Assembly (NCBI RefSeq): GCF_030851345.1
Contig: NZ_JALPNU010000029.1
Coordinates: 1-41,839, forward strand
From: Marinifilum sp. D714
Lineage (GTDB): Bacteria > Bacteroidota > Bacteroidia > Bacteroidales > Marinifilaceae
Reading direction: 5' to 3'
DNA: 41,839 bases
Positions 22,042 through 31,961 of this stretch are shown here, piece after piece (position 1 is the first letter of the stretch; each line of letters begins with the position of its first letter). The translations under genes and the position numbers were made by a program. The notes below the pieces were generated by a model. The model made no database searches. It was not told the DNA's origin and worked only from the letters and a program-made list of their open reading frames with translations.

Positions 22042-24972
22042 TTATTTTTTTAAAGCCTCCCACAAAATCTCAACCGGATGCTGTGCTTCACGTTCAGTCT
22101 CATCTTTAATCTGATGACGACAGGAAGTACCTGAAGCTGCAATCAAAACAGATTGTGGTGTTTTTCGAACTTCTGGTAATAGAATTAACTCGCCTACCTT
22201 TTTGCTCAAATCGTAATGCTCTTTTTCATAACCAAAAGAGCCAGCCATACCACAGCAACCTGATTTGATTTCCACTGCTGTGTAGTTTACAGGAAAACTC
22301 AAAATCTCTTTAATTGGAAGTGAAGAAGCCAATGATTTTTGATAACAATGAGCATGAAATTTTATCTCTTTTGCTTCTGTGGTAAATTGATTTGGACTAA
22401 TGTTTCCTTTCTGCATTTCATTGTGCAGAAATTCTTCAATCATGAAAACATTGCTTGCCAATTGCTTGGCTGATTCACGCATATTTTCAGGAACCAAATC
22501 GATATATTCATCTCTGAATGTAAGAATCGCTGATGGTTCTATCCCAATTAGAGGATTTTCTTCGCTAATGATATCTTGCAAGAGGTTTACATTTTTAATG
22601 GCAAGGAATTTGGCTTTTTTTACCAATCCTTTAGAAAGATAAGTTCTCCCACTTTCTGCATGTTTAGGTATAATTATATCATATCCAAGTTTTTGAAGTA
22701 ACTCAATGGTTTTGATTCCAATGGGTGTATCATTGTAATCGGTAAATTCATCGGCAAACAGATAAACCTTTCTTTTTGATTCAATATTGCCATTATTGGA
22801 ATGCCATTTTTTGAGTGTTGTATGATGCAGCTTCGGGATGCTTCTCTCTTCTGCAAATCCCAAATTTCGTTTTACCAACTTTCCGATTATTGGATGCTGA
22901 TTCACAAAATTGAAAAGAGAAGGAGCATAGCTACCCAATTTGTTTATCCTGCTGATATTTGCAATGAGTTTGCTTCTTAAGGGAACAGGATTCGAATCGT
23001 AATATTGTTGCAAAAATTCGGCTTTCAGTTTGGCCATGTCAACATTCGAAGGACATTCCGATTTACAAGCTTTGCACGAAAGACACAAATCTAAAATGTC
23101 GTACAATTCTTTATGATCGAATGGATTCTTCTGTTCAGAATTGCTAATGAATTCTCTAAAAAGGTTTGCCCTGGCTCGGGTGCTTAGCTTTTCATCTAAA
23201 CTGGCCTGGTAACTTGGACATAAAGTTTTCCCCGTTAAATGAGTGTTTCTGCAATCTCCAGAACCATTACAGCGCTCTGTTGCACGAACAATTCCCATAT
23301 CAGACGAGAAATCAAAATAGGTGTTTATTTCTTTGGTTTCCTGATTGGGTTCATAACGCAAATGCGTATTCATTTTTGGCGTATCTACAATCTTTCCAGG
23401 ATTGAAAATATGATTAGGGTCCCAGGTATTTTTGATATCTCGAAGGAGTTTATAATTCTTTTCACCAATCATTACGGGAATAAACTCTCCTCGTAAACGT
23501 CCATCGCCATGTTCTCCACTTAAGGATCCTTTGTATTTCTTCACAAGTTTGGCAGAATCCAGGCCAATGGCATGGAACTTTTCCTGATGGCCTTGATCTT
23601 TTAGGTTTAATACCGGTCGCAAGTGAATTTCTCCACTACCAATATGAGCATGAAATACACAATTGATATCGTGTTTTTTCATTAACTCCTTAAATTCTGC
23701 AATGTAATCATACAAAACCTCTGGCATTACCGATGTGTCCTCAATCAAGGAAACCGGTTTGGCATCACCTGGCATATTGGAAAGTACTCCCAATGCAGAT
23801 TTTCGCAAATCCCAAACTCTTGAAATGTTTTCGACTCCTGTAACCATGGGAAAATGATATCCTAACGAGCTGGATTTGAATTCATCTTCCATTTTATTGG
23901 CAATCTTTTCGATTTCAGCTGTTGTTTCTCGTGCGAATTCTATAATCAATAAAGCTCCGGGATTTCCTTTTAGGAAAAACCTGTTTTTTGCCTGTAGAAT
24001 GTTTCCTTCTGTAAGTTTAAGGATTTGATCATCCATAAGTTCTACCGCACCAGGTTTGTATTTTAGGGCAATAAGATTACCTTGAATCGCTTCTTCAAGA
24101 CTTTCGAAGTGGGCACATATTAAAGCTTTTTCTTTTGGAGGAGCTGGAACGAGGTTCAACTTTATTTCAGTCGTAAAAGCCAAAGTTCCTTCAGAACCAG
24201 CCAGCAGTTTACTAAAATTAAATTGGTCACCACCCTTTGTATACAAATTAGACTCAAGCAAAAGGTCAATTGCATAACCAGTGTTACGCCTTTTAATATT
24301 TATATCGGGATATTCTTGTCGAATACCTTTCTGATTTTCCTGATTGGAAAGGATGGAGTGTATATTATTATATAGTTTCGACTCTAAATTGGAGCCTGCA
24401 CACTTTTGCTCAAATTCATTTTTGTTTAGATCTCCAAATACAGCTTTGCTTCCATCACTTAATATGGCACTTACCTCCAGAGTATGGTCTCTAGTACTTC
24501 CATATATAATAGAGTGGGAGCCGCAAGAGTTGTTTCCAAGCATACCGCCCATCATGCATCGCCCCGAGGTAGAAGTTTCCGGACCAAAAAACAAATTGTA
24601 ATCTTTTAAATACAGATTCAGTTCATCCAAAATGACCCCTGGTTGAACTTTTACCCACTTTTCTTCGGTATTTAGCTCTAATATTTTCGTAAGATGTTTT
24701 GATATATCTACCACAATTCCATTCCCAACAACTTGCCCGGCCAGGGATGTTCCGGCTGCTCTGGGGATTAATGATAATGATTCCTGATTGGCAAATTGAA
24801 CCAATGTTTTGATATCCTGTTCATTTTTCGGATAAACAACTGCCAAAGGCATTACTTTATATGCAGATGCATCTGTAGCATATAAAATACGTGTTGTATT
24901 ATCGGTAAAAACTTCTCCTGAAATTTGTTTTTGTAATTGGATAAATCGATTCGAATAATTATCGGTGTTCAT
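22042..24972 (-). CDS. FAD-linked oxidase with Fe-S domain (D-lactate / D-2-hydroxyacid dehydrogenase type)
   Basis: 976 residues from ATG 24972; a TTG 48 nt upstream extends the frame but is less likely. Order of domains: PCMH-type FAD-binding (YPKNEQDIKTLVQF, PRAAGTSLAGQ, MMGGMLGNNSCGSHS), FAD-oxidase C-terminal domain (HAHIGSGEIHLRP, SGEHGDGRLRGEF), a Fe-S domain with Cys568/Cys574 (CNGSGDC) and CLSCKACKSEC (Cys630, 633, 636, 640), then a CCG-type domain (HCYQKSLAS, SGCCGMAGSFGYE near 905). This YdiJ-like fusion oxidises a 2-hydroxyacid such as D-lactate or D-2-hydroxyglutarate and passes electrons to a quinone or carrier at the membrane. The substrate is uncertain. Divergent from pta, which could link it to lactate/acetate flow (inference). 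Confidence 0.9.
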   Translation of the reverse strand: MNTDNYSNRFIQLQKQISGEVFTDNTTRILYATDASAYKVMPLAVVYPKNEQDIKTLVQFANQESLSLIPRAAGTSLAGQVVGNGIVVDISKHLTKILELNTEEKWVKVQPGVILDELNLYLKDYNLFFGPETSTSGRCMMGGMLGNNSCGSHSIIYGSTRDHTLEVSAILSDGSKAVFGDLNKNEFEQKCAGSNLESKLYNNIHSILSNQENQKGIRQEYPDINIKRRNTGYAIDLLLESNLYTKGGDQFNFSKLLAGSEGTLAFTTEIKLNLVPAPPKEKALICAHFESLEEAIQGNLIALKYKPGAVELMDDQILKLTEGNILQAKNRFFLKGNPGALLIIEFARETTAEIEKIANKMEDEFKSSSLGYHFPMVTGVENISRVWDLRKSALGVLSNMPGDAKPVSLIEDTSVMPEVLYDYIAEFKELMKKHDINCVFHAHIGSGEIHLRPVLNLKDQGHQEKFHAIGLDSAKLVKKYKGSLSGEHGDGRLRGEFIPVMIGEKNYKLLRDIKNTWDPNHIFNPGKIVDTPKMNTHLRYEPNQETKEINTYFDFSSDMGIVRATERCNGSGDCRNTHLTGKTLCPSYQASLDEKLSTRARANLFREFISNSEQKNPFDHKELYDILDLCLSCKACKSECPSNVDMAKLKAEFLQQYYDSNPVPLRSKLIANISRINKLGSYAPSLFNFVNQHPIIGKLVKRNLGFAEERSIPKLHHTTLKKWHSNNGNIESKRKVYLFADEFTDYNDTPIGIKTIELLQKLGYDIIIPKHAESGRTYLSKGLVKKAKFLAIKNVNLLQDIISEENPLIGIEPSAILTFRDEYIDLVPENMRESAKQLASNVFMIEEFLHNEMQKGNISPNQFTTEAKEIKFHAHCYQKSLASSLPIKEILSFPVNYTAVEIKSGCCGMAGSFGYEKEHYDLSKKVGELILLPEVRKTPQSVLIAASGTSCRHQIKDETEREAQHPVEILWEALKK

Positions 24973-25142
24973 AGTAAATAAGCCAGTTTTAAGCAATTCT
25001 AGTGCCTGTGTGATTCTCAAAAATTGAAGTTACATTTTTATTTTTGAACCGCGTCTTATCAAGAATGATTATTTATTAAAAAAATGAAGCCAAAACTGAC
25101 AAAAATTATGAATTTAGAAATCTACAGTTTACTTTTTATTCC

Positions 25143-25150
25143 TAAATTTG
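25143..25150 (+). promoter_or_regulatory. Candidate -7 box for pta-ackA
   Basis: TAAATTTG matches TAnnTTTG, 41 nt before the pta ATG; no clear -33 partner. Confidence 0.4.
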
Positions 25151-25191
25151 CAATGTCGAGATTACAAAACTGATTAATATATTGATCTACA

Positions 25192-26193
25192 ATGGACTTA
25201 TTGCAAAAGATTAAAGAAAACGCCAAACTACACAACAAGAGAATTGTTCTTCCGGAAGGAACAGAGGAGAGAACTTTGCAAGCAACAGATATCTTATTGG
25301 AGGAAGGTATCGCACAAATTATTTTGATTGGTGCTCCTGAAGAAATCAAAGGAGAAGCTGATCGTTTGGGATTGAAAAACATCGATAAGGCAATTATCGT
25401 TGATCCTAAAAGTCATGACAAAATGGAAGCTTATGCTGAAATTTTGGTTGAATTAAGAAAGAAAAAGGGGATGACCATGGAACAAGCTATGGAATTGGTT
25501 CAAGATCCTCTTTATTTGGCTACTTTAATGATAAAGGCTGGTGATGCTGATGGAGAAGTTGCAGGTGCATTAAATGCAACAGGTGATGTATTGCGTCCAG
25601 CATTCCAGATTGTGAAAACTATGCCAGGTATTTCGGTTGTTTCTGGTGCTTTCATTATGATTTTGAAAGACAAAAACTATGGAGATGATGGTATGATGGT
25701 ATTTGCTGACTGTGCGGTTCATCCAAACCCAACAGCTAGCGAATTGGCTGAGATTGCAGTTGCAACAGCTAAAACTACAAAAGCAATTGCTGAAATGGAA
25801 CCTCGTGTTGCAATGTTGAGCTTCTCAACTATGGGATCAGCAAAACACGAAATGGTTGATAAAGTTGCAGAAGCAACTCGATTGGCTAAGGAAATGGCTC
25901 CGGAATTCCAAATTGATGGTGAAATGCAAGCTGATGCTGCAATTGTTGAAGCTATCGGTGTCAAAAAAGCTCCAGGTAGTAAAGTTGCAGGTAAAGCAAA
26001 TGTATTGGTATTCCCAACTTTGGAAGTAGGAAACATCGGATACAAATTGGTACAACGTTTAGCAGGTGCTGAAGCAGTTGGTCCTGTTCTTCAAGGTATG
26101 GCAGCTCCAATTAATGACCTATCAAGAGGTTGTTCGGTAAGCGATATCGTAAATCTTGTTGCGATTACTGCAAACCAGGCAGCAGGAATGTAA
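25192..26193 (+). CDS. pta: Phosphate acetyltransferase
   Basis: 333 residues, the short single-domain form without the N-terminal regulatory domain of E. coli Pta. Converts acetyl-CoA and phosphate to acetyl phosphate. Typical segments: VLPEGTEERTLQA (20-32), GDADGEVAGALNATGDVLRP, DCAVHPNPTASELAEIA, ARVAMLSFS-type (RVAMLSFSTMGSAKHE), DGEMQADAAI and VFPTLEVGNIGYKLVQRL. ackA follows after 51 nt, giving the pair that makes ATP from acetyl-CoA. The codon use looks more regular than in neighbouring genes, which fits high expression. Confidence 0.96.
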   Translation: MDLLQKIKENAKLHNKRIVLPEGTEERTLQATDILLEEGIAQIILIGAPEEIKGEADRLGLKNIDKAIIVDPKSHDKMEAYAEILVELRKKKGMTMEQAMELVQDPLYLATLMIKAGDADGEVAGALNATGDVLRPAFQIVKTMPGISVVSGAFIMILKDKNYGDDGMMVFADCAVHPNPTASELAEIAVATAKTTKAIAEMEPRVAMLSFSTMGSAKHEMVDKVAEATRLAKEMAPEFQIDGEMQADAAIVEAIGVKKAPGSKVAGKANVLVFPTLEVGNIGYKLVQRLAGAEAVGPVLQGMAAPINDLSRGCSVSDIVNLVAITANQAAGM

Positions 26194-26244
26194 ATGAATA
26201 TTAAGTAGTAAAATCCAAACTTAACAAATAAACAAAAAAATCTA

Positions 26245-27453
26245 ATGAACGTTTTAGTTTTTAATTGCGGTAGTTCTTCTTTGAAATATCAATTGCTTCA
26301 CATGGGTGATGAGGCTACTTTGTTAGCTAAAGGTCTAGTTGAAAGAATTGGTCTAAAAGAAGGAGTATTAACTCACAAGCCAGAAGGAAAAGACAAATTT
26401 GAGTTGGTACAGGATATTCCAAATCACAGTGTAGGTATTGATTTGGTGTTGAAGGCGTTGGTAAGTCCAGAGCATGGTGTAATTTCTGATTTGAAAGAAA
26501 TTAACGCTGCGGGTCACCGTGTTGCTCATGGTGGTGAGTTCTTTAAAGACAGTGCATTAATTGACGAAAAAGCTAAAGAAAACATAGCAGCTTGTTGTGA
26601 ATTGGCTCCACTTCACAACCCAGCTAACCTTGAAGGAATTCTTTCAATGGAAAAATTACTTCCAGGTTTGCCACAGGTTGCAGTATTCGATACATCATTC
26701 CATCAAACTCTTCCTGCTGAAGCATTTATGTATGGATTGCCATACGAATGCTACGACAAGTACAGAGTTCGTAAGTATGGTTTCCACGGGACAAGTCACA
26801 AGTATGTTGCAAGCAAAGCTTGTGATATCTTAGGATGGAATATTGAAGACAAGAAGATTGTTAGTTGTCACTTAGGTAACGGTGCTTCTGTATGTGCAAT
26901 TGATGGTGGTAAATCAGTTGAAACTTCAATGGGATTTACTCCAAATGAAGGTCTATTGATGGGTACTCGTACAGGTAACCTTGATTTGGGTGCACTACTT
27001 TATATCGCAGAGAAGAAAAATCTTTCTATCGAAGAAACGAATAAGTTAATTAACAAACAGTCTGGTTTGGCTGGTGTTTCTGGAATTTCATCAGATATGA
27101 GAGACCTTGAAATTGCTGCTGAAGGTGGAAATGAAAGAGCTCAATTGGCATTGGATATGTTTGCATATCGTGTGAAGAGATTCGTAGGATCATACTCAGC
27201 TTCTATGGGAGGTGTTGATTTGGTTCTTTTCACTGGTGGTATTGGAGAAAACGATTCAGTATCTCGTGAGAAAATCATTAAAGATTTTGGATACCTAGGA
27301 CTTGAATTCGATGCTGAAACAAACAAAGGCTTAAGAGGTAAGGATGCTATAATTTCTAAAGAAGGATCGAAAGTAACAGCAATGGTTGTAACTACTAACG
27401 AAGAGTTGGTAATTGCTTCCGATACTCAGAGAATCTTGAATGGATTAAAATAA
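26245..27453 (+). CDS. ackA: Acetate kinase
   Basis: 402 residues, full length. Makes acetate and ATP from acetyl phosphate and ADP. ASKHA-fold motifs: VFNCGSSSLKYQL (5-17), GHRVAHGGEFF, FDTSFHQTLP, RKYGFHGTSHKYV, CHLGNGASVCAIDGGKSVET, GLLMGTRTGNLD and LFTGGIGENDSVSRE. Cotranscribed with pta and closed by a terminator at 27477. Its stop sits in the context TAATATAT, as in two other genes nearby. Confidence 0.97.
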   Translation: MNVLVFNCGSSSLKYQLLHMGDEATLLAKGLVERIGLKEGVLTHKPEGKDKFELVQDIPNHSVGIDLVLKALVSPEHGVISDLKEINAAGHRVAHGGEFFKDSALIDEKAKENIAACCELAPLHNPANLEGILSMEKLLPGLPQVAVFDTSFHQTLPAEAFMYGLPYECYDKYRVRKYGFHGTSHKYVASKACDILGWNIEDKKIVSCHLGNGASVCAIDGGKSVETSMGFTPNEGLLMGTRTGNLDLGALLYIAEKKNLSIEETNKLINKQSGLAGVSGISSDMRDLEIAAEGGNERAQLALDMFAYRVKRFVGSYSASMGGVDLVLFTGGIGENDSVSREKIIKDFGYLGLEFDAETNKGLRGKDAIISKEGSKVTAMVVTTNEELVIASDTQRILNGLK

Positions 27454-27476
27454 TATATCCTTAAGATAAAATTTTA

Positions 27477-27505
27477 AAAGTCTGGTGAATAGCCAGGCTT
27501 TTTTT
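27477..27505 (+). terminator. Terminator after pta-ackA
   Basis: AAAGTCTGG (27477-27485) pairs with CCAGGCTTT (27493-27501), with one G-U, around a 7-nt loop; a T run reaches 27505. Confidence 0.85.
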
Positions 27506-27769
27506 ATGCTTACTCATCAAAAGTTTAATAATTGTTTTGCATAGAGCAACTTCTTATATTAAATCATATACTATCAATCCTATTTAGAATTCAATAGAAT
27601 ATTTTGAAATATACGCTTCGTGATTAAAGACAATAATATACATATGAAGTTTGTATTTAATTTGATGGATAGTCGATTTTGACGTATTTTGTTGTAACAA
27701 ATTAAAAGAATTATCGTTTAGAGCAATGACAGCTCGCTGAATCAGTGAGGATTCCTTAAAAATGACTAT
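27506..27769 (+). other. Leader of the propeller sensor kinase
   Basis: AT-rich 264-nt spacer that must hold the sensor kinase promoter. I see no clean TTTG/TAnnTTTG pair and no strong ribosome binding site before the ATG at 27770. No other feature seen. Confidence 0.35.
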
Positions 27770-30700
27770 ATGGCCAAGCTGCTACCTTATTGTAAAATTT
27801 CTATTACAGCATTACTGATGATTGTGTTTTGTGAGGTTTATGCTCAGAGAACCAATTTTCGATTCCACGAATACAATAAGCAGAACAAATTAAATGAAGA
27901 ACTTGTTAAACATACAGTTCATGATTCACTTGGGATCTATTACTTTGCTACAGATGCTGGCGTATATTCTTTAATCAATGATAATTTCCATTTATACAAA
28001 GTACCAGAAGGTAAATCACATTATTTTAAAGAGTTATTTAGGTTGCAAAGTGGCAACTTATTGGCTTTATCTGATGATGCAATTTACAAGATTACACCTT
28101 CTTTTGCATCCAACGATTTGGAATTGGTACTTGAATGTAACTTGGATCCTGTATCTCCAAAATATCCTAAGCATGTTTTTGAAGACAAGAAGCAACAGGT
28201 ATGGATTTCGGATTACAATCATTTGTATCGATTAAACAATGGTACGGTTGAGAAGTATCAAATGGATGAAAAAAATTTAACGAGCTCTTATGCAAGGTCT
28301 TTTCAGTTTTTGGAGTGTGATAATGGCAATCTTATCGTAGTTTCTCAAAAAGGATGGTTTTACAATTTTAACCAGAAAAGCAATTCATTTGATCAATCAG
28401 CATATCAACCTGGTTATTTGGTTCATTCTTCCTTTAAGATTGACTCCAATGAATTTTTATTGGGCACTTCATTAGGAATTATAAAAATCGTTTTTGATTT
28501 TACCGGAAGGGTAGTTCACACAGAAACCATATCGAAGGATATAATTGCTTCTTGTTTTGAACAGGTTAATGAAAGTAAAGTAATTGCAGGAACGTGGTTT
28601 CAGGGATTGGTTGAAATTGAATTGAATGATGAACACAAGTTTTATCCGGTTGGAGGATTTCCATATTTCACTGTAAATGACTTGCATAAAGATGATTTTG
28701 GTAAGTTGTGGGTGTCAACAAATTCAGGGGTAATTGTTATGGAGAAGAAGTTCTTTACTTCTCAGTTTTTGACTGCCAACTCAGAATATGTGGCTAGCAT
28801 AAGAAAATCACCTGATGGCAAAATAATTTGTGCTGGTAGAAACCAGTTGTTTGAAATTTCTGATAAACAACAGATTAATGTGCTGGATATAGATTTTGAA
28901 GGATCTTTGAATGTATTTCAGCAATTTGAGGAATATACTTTAATAGGAACCGAACAAGGACAACTCTTATTGTATCTAAGAAATGAATTGCTGAAAACCA
29001 TACAAATTAGTACCCAAAGTATATCGGAAATAGAATTTGAAAATGCCGATATTGTTTGGGTTGTAGCAGATAAGGAGTTGTTTCAAGTAAATTTGACTGA
29101 AGGTACAATTAAAAGCTATTTCAAAGATTTTAACGAAAGAAGAATCGTACAGGATGTATCAATGGATCAAAATCATACATTGTTCGTTGGAGGAGAAAAT
29201 AAAGATTCATATTTGTACCAATACAACCGGAATAAAGATATGTTTGAAAATATTAGTATTGATATTCCCGTTATTGATAACATAGATTTTTGGATACGTG
29301 ATATGTGGTGGGTAAATGATACCTTATACATTGGCAGTTCTACAGGATTATTTAAATATTTTGAGTCTAATATTAAACAAGTTAATCTTGGTGATTACAG
29401 CAATAGAGAAATAAATGCTGTTGTGGTTGATCAATTTAATGCCTTGTGGCTTACTACCAGCCATGGAATACTTCGAAAACATAAAGATGAATTCTCGTTA
29501 TTTACTCCAGATCAAGGATTGCCATCAAAAACTTTTACCGTTGGTAATCTGTTAATCGACGATAAGGGTTTTCTTTGGGTTGGAACATCAAACGGTTTGG
29601 CTTTTGCAAATATTACTGATACTATTCCCAATACGCCAAAACCAATTGTACATATTGCTAAAGAAGAATCTTGGTTTATTCAGCCGAATAGTTCTCTTGA
29701 AGTAACTGCAGGCTCAATGTTACTATTGGATGTAACAGCCATTATCTATCCTCAAAAACAAAATCAGTTTCAATATTGTGTGATGAGGGAAGATATTAAA
29801 ATAAAGGATTGGAAACCTCTCTCCGATAAGAATCAGGTAATTGTGTCAGATTTAGAACCTGGTAATTATGAAATTAGTATTCGTTGTAAGCATGAAGGAA
29901 ACTATTCCTGGAGTGAGAGTAGGATTATTCCTTTGCGTGTCAATCAGGTTTGGTACTTACGTTGGTACACTCTTTTCTCCGAGTTGATACTAATTCTATT
30001 GGTTGTATATTTATCAAGTCAATACAGTAAGCGAAGAGCGCAGCAACATATGATAGAGTTGGAGAAAATTGTTTCCGAACGTACTGTTCAGCTTCAAAAT
30101 GCCAATGAGAATTTATTATTGGCTAATAAGGCAAAAGACAGGTTCTTGTCAATTATAGCCCATGATTTAAGAAATCCATTTAATGCCATTCGTGGATTTT
30201 CCAGAATGCTGATACGCGATACAGATATGTTATCGGAAGAGGAGAAAAAGGAGCTTACCGAGATGATATACAAAAGTTCCGATGATACCTTTAAACTTTT
30301 GGAAAGTTTATTGGAATGGGCAAATGTTCAGAAAGGAAATTTCAAACTCAATAGAATAGAGTTCGATTTGGCTGAGGTATTACGAACAAACATCGAGCTT
30401 CATAAGAGTCAGGCTTCGCTAAAGGATATTCATGTAGAGGGAGATTTTACCAGCTTGCAAGTAAATGCTGACAAGTCAATGGTTGATACTGTTATCAGAA
30501 ACCTAATGTCGAATGCAATTAAGTTCTCTCACGCAAACCAAACCATTTTACTTAGAGCGATTAAGAAAGAAAATTTTGCCATCGTTCAGGTGAAGGATGA
30601 AGGTGTCGGAATGACAGAAACGCAAGTTAAAAACCTGTTTAAAATTGATACCGTGGTTACCAGTGAAGGAACTGCAAACGAAACAGGAACTGGTTTTGGT

Positions 30701-30811
30701 CTGATGTTGAGTAAAGAGTTCGTTGAATTGAACGGCGGACAAATTCGAGTAAGCAGTGTTAAAGGAAAAGGTACATCCTTCTATTTTTCTATTCCGCTTA
30801 AGAAAGACTAA
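27770..30811 (+). CDS. Propeller-domain sensor histidine kinase (half of a hybrid two-component sensor)
   Basis: 1013 residues. A signal peptide (about 1-25) is followed by a large periplasmic part with repeated two-component propeller blades (for example WVSTNSGVIVM, LWLTTSHGIL, FLWVGTSNGLAFAN) up to about residue 620, then a Y_Y_Y-type beta domain to about 725. One membrane segment is at 733-752, followed by a short coiled coil, HisKA with His798 (FLSIIAHDLRNPF), and HATPase with NLMSNAIKFSH, DEGVGM and GTGFGLML. Hybrid sensors of this shape usually go on with a receiver and an AraC-type domain; here the protein stops after the ATPase, so a separate regulator is needed and none is adjacent. 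Ligand unknown; such propellers often sense carbohydrates. Confidence 0.9.
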   Translation: MAKLLPYCKISITALLMIVFCEVYAQRTNFRFHEYNKQNKLNEELVKHTVHDSLGIYYFATDAGVYSLINDNFHLYKVPEGKSHYFKELFRLQSGNLLALSDDAIYKITPSFASNDLELVLECNLDPVSPKYPKHVFEDKKQQVWISDYNHLYRLNNGTVEKYQMDEKNLTSSYARSFQFLECDNGNLIVVSQKGWFYNFNQKSNSFDQSAYQPGYLVHSSFKIDSNEFLLGTSLGIIKIVFDFTGRVVHTETISKDIIASCFEQVNESKVIAGTWFQGLVEIELNDEHKFYPVGGFPYFTVNDLHKDDFGKLWVSTNSGVIVMEKKFFTSQFLTANSEYVASIRKSPDGKIICAGRNQLFEISDKQQINVLDIDFEGSLNVFQQFEEYTLIGTEQGQLLLYLRNELLKTIQISTQSISEIEFENADIVWVVADKELFQVNLTEGTIKSYFKDFNERRIVQDVSMDQNHTLFVGGENKDSYLYQYNRNKDMFENISIDIPVIDNIDFWIRDMWWVNDTLYIGSSTGLFKYFESNIKQVNLGDYSNREINAVVVDQFNALWLTTSHGILRKHKDEFSLFTPDQGLPSKTFTVGNLLIDDKGFLWVGTSNGLAFANITDTIPNTPKPIVHIAKEESWFIQPNSSLEVTAGSMLLLDVTAIIYPQKQNQFQYCVMREDIKIKDWKPLSDKNQVIVSDLEPGNYEISIRCKHEGNYSWSESRIIPLRVNQVWYLRWYTLFSELILILLVVYLSSQYSKRRAQQHMIELEKIVSERTVQLQNANENLLLANKAKDRFLSIIAHDLRNPFNAIRGFSRMLIRDTDMLSEEEKKELTEMIYKSSDDTFKLLESLLEWANVQKGNFKLNRIEFDLAEVLRTNIELHKSQASLKDIHVEGDFTSLQVNADKSMVDTVIRNLMSNAIKFSHANQTILLRAIKKENFAIVQVKDEGVGMTETQVKNLFKIDTVVTSEGTANETGTGFGLMLSKEFVELNGGQIRVSSVKGKGTSFYFSIPLKKD

Positions 30812-30888
30812 TCAGTTATCAGTTGCACTTATTTTGAACTTTTTTAATTGATCACTGCTTACTGTTCATTGTTTACTGATTTCTGTTA
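30811..30888 (+). repeat. Heptanucleotide (STRR-like) repeat tract, two blocks in opposite orientation
   Basis: Starting at the last base of the stop codon, ATCAGTT occurs twice in a row (30811-30824). From 30854 five heptamers follow: ACTGCTT, ACTGTTC, ATTGTTT, ACTGATT, TCTGTTA. The second block is roughly the reverse complement of the first (ACTGAT facing ATCAGT), so the region can fold back around a T-rich middle and may act as a weak terminator. Confidence 0.6.
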
Positions 30889-30978
30889 TTAAAATGTCAC
30901 ATTGTTAGAATAATTCTAATATTTGTAATTAATCGTAAGTTTTATTTGTAGTATTAGATGTGATTCGTAATTATTTCA

Positions 30979-30986
30979 TATTTTTG
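30979..30986 (+). promoter_or_regulatory. Candidate -7 box for the first phosphate butyryltransferase-like gene
   Basis: TATTTTTG fits TAnnTTTG, 61 nt before the ATG. The -33 TTTG at the right distance is lacking; the nearest (30945-30948) is 30 nt away. Confidence 0.4.
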
Positions 30987-31047
30987 CCTTACAACTAAAT
31001 CAAGCGGGAATTAATTCCTAAAAACAACACTAAAACACATAAAGAAG

Positions 31048-31953
31048 ATGATTACACGTTTGGAGCAAATCATTGACGTTCTGAAAAGTAACGAGAAAAA
31101 GCGTTTGGTAGCTGCTTATGCTAACGATGCACATACCATTGAAGCTGTTAACAATGCTGTAGAAAAAGGGATTGTTGATGCTACATTGGTAGGTGATGAG
31201 GAAACCATCAAGAAGACTTGTGCAGAGCACAATATTGATGTTACTAAATTCACTGTAGTACATGAGCCAGTTGAAATAAAAGCTGCTCAAAAAGCAGTTG
31301 AGTTGATTCGCAATGGCGAAGGCGATATGATTATGAAAGGATTGGTAAGTACTGATAAGTACATGAAAGCAATCTTGAACAAAGAAACTGGGTTAATGCC
31401 TCCAAAAGCTGTTTTGAGTCACGTTACAGTAATGGAGAATCCAAACTACCACAAGCTATTGGTATGTAGTGATGTTGCTGTTATTCCTCAGCCAGATCTA
31501 AACCAAAAAGTTGCATTAACAAACTACGTTATCAATGTAGCAAGAGCTTTAGGTATCGATACTCCAAAAGTTGCATTGGTTGCTGCCTCAGAGCAAGTTT
31601 TACCAAAAATGGAAGCTTGTGTTGATGCAACTATTATCTCAAAAATGGCTGATCGTGGTCAGATTAAAAATGCTTACGTTGATGGACCTTTGGCAATTGA
31701 TGTTGCTATCGATAAGGAATCAGTGGAGATTAAGAAACTTGAATCAAAAGTTGCTGGTGATGCTGACTGTTTGGTATTCCCAAATATCGAATCGGGTAAT
31801 GTTTTCTACAAAACAAATACCAAATTGGCTAAAGCTGAACTTGGTGCATTTGTAGTTGGCGCAAAATGTCCAGCTATTCTTTCATCTCGTGGTGATAGTG
31901 TTCTTACAAAATTATATTCGATTGCTTTAGCAGCTTTAGTTGCTTCAAAATAA
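31048..31953 (+). CDS. ptb: Phosphate butyryltransferase-like phosphate acyltransferase, copy 1
   Basis: 301 residues of the PTA/PTB family, the length expected for phosphate butyryltransferase. Motifs: KRLVAAYANDAHTIEAV (19-35), GDMIMKGLVSTDKYMKAILN, GLMPPKAVLSHV, VCSDVAVIPQPDLNQKVALT, DGPLAIDVA and CLVFPNIESGNVFYKTN. Converts an acyl-CoA (butyryl-CoA in the type enzyme) and phosphate to acyl phosphate. Copy 2 follows after 58 nt, with a strong palindrome in the gap. No butyrate kinase gene is present in the window, so a kinase elsewhere or AckA 4 kb upstream would have to use the product. Branched-chain or other acyl-CoA use is possible. Confidence 0.87.
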   Translation: MITRLEQIIDVLKSNEKKRLVAAYANDAHTIEAVNNAVEKGIVDATLVGDEETIKKTCAEHNIDVTKFTVVHEPVEIKAAQKAVELIRNGEGDMIMKGLVSTDKYMKAILNKETGLMPPKAVLSHVTVMENPNYHKLLVCSDVAVIPQPDLNQKVALTNYVINVARALGIDTPKVALVAASEQVLPKMEACVDATIISKMADRGQIKNAYVDGPLAIDVAIDKESVEIKKLESKVAGDADCLVFPNIESGNVFYKTNTKLAKAELGAFVVGAKCPAILSSRGDSVLTKLYSIALAALVASK

Positions 31954-31961
31954 TATATTTC

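Noticed and set aside
29046-29054. ATGCCGATA, resembling the end of the 53-bp repeat
   Set aside because: Lies inside the sensor kinase coding sequence and the match does not extend; chance.
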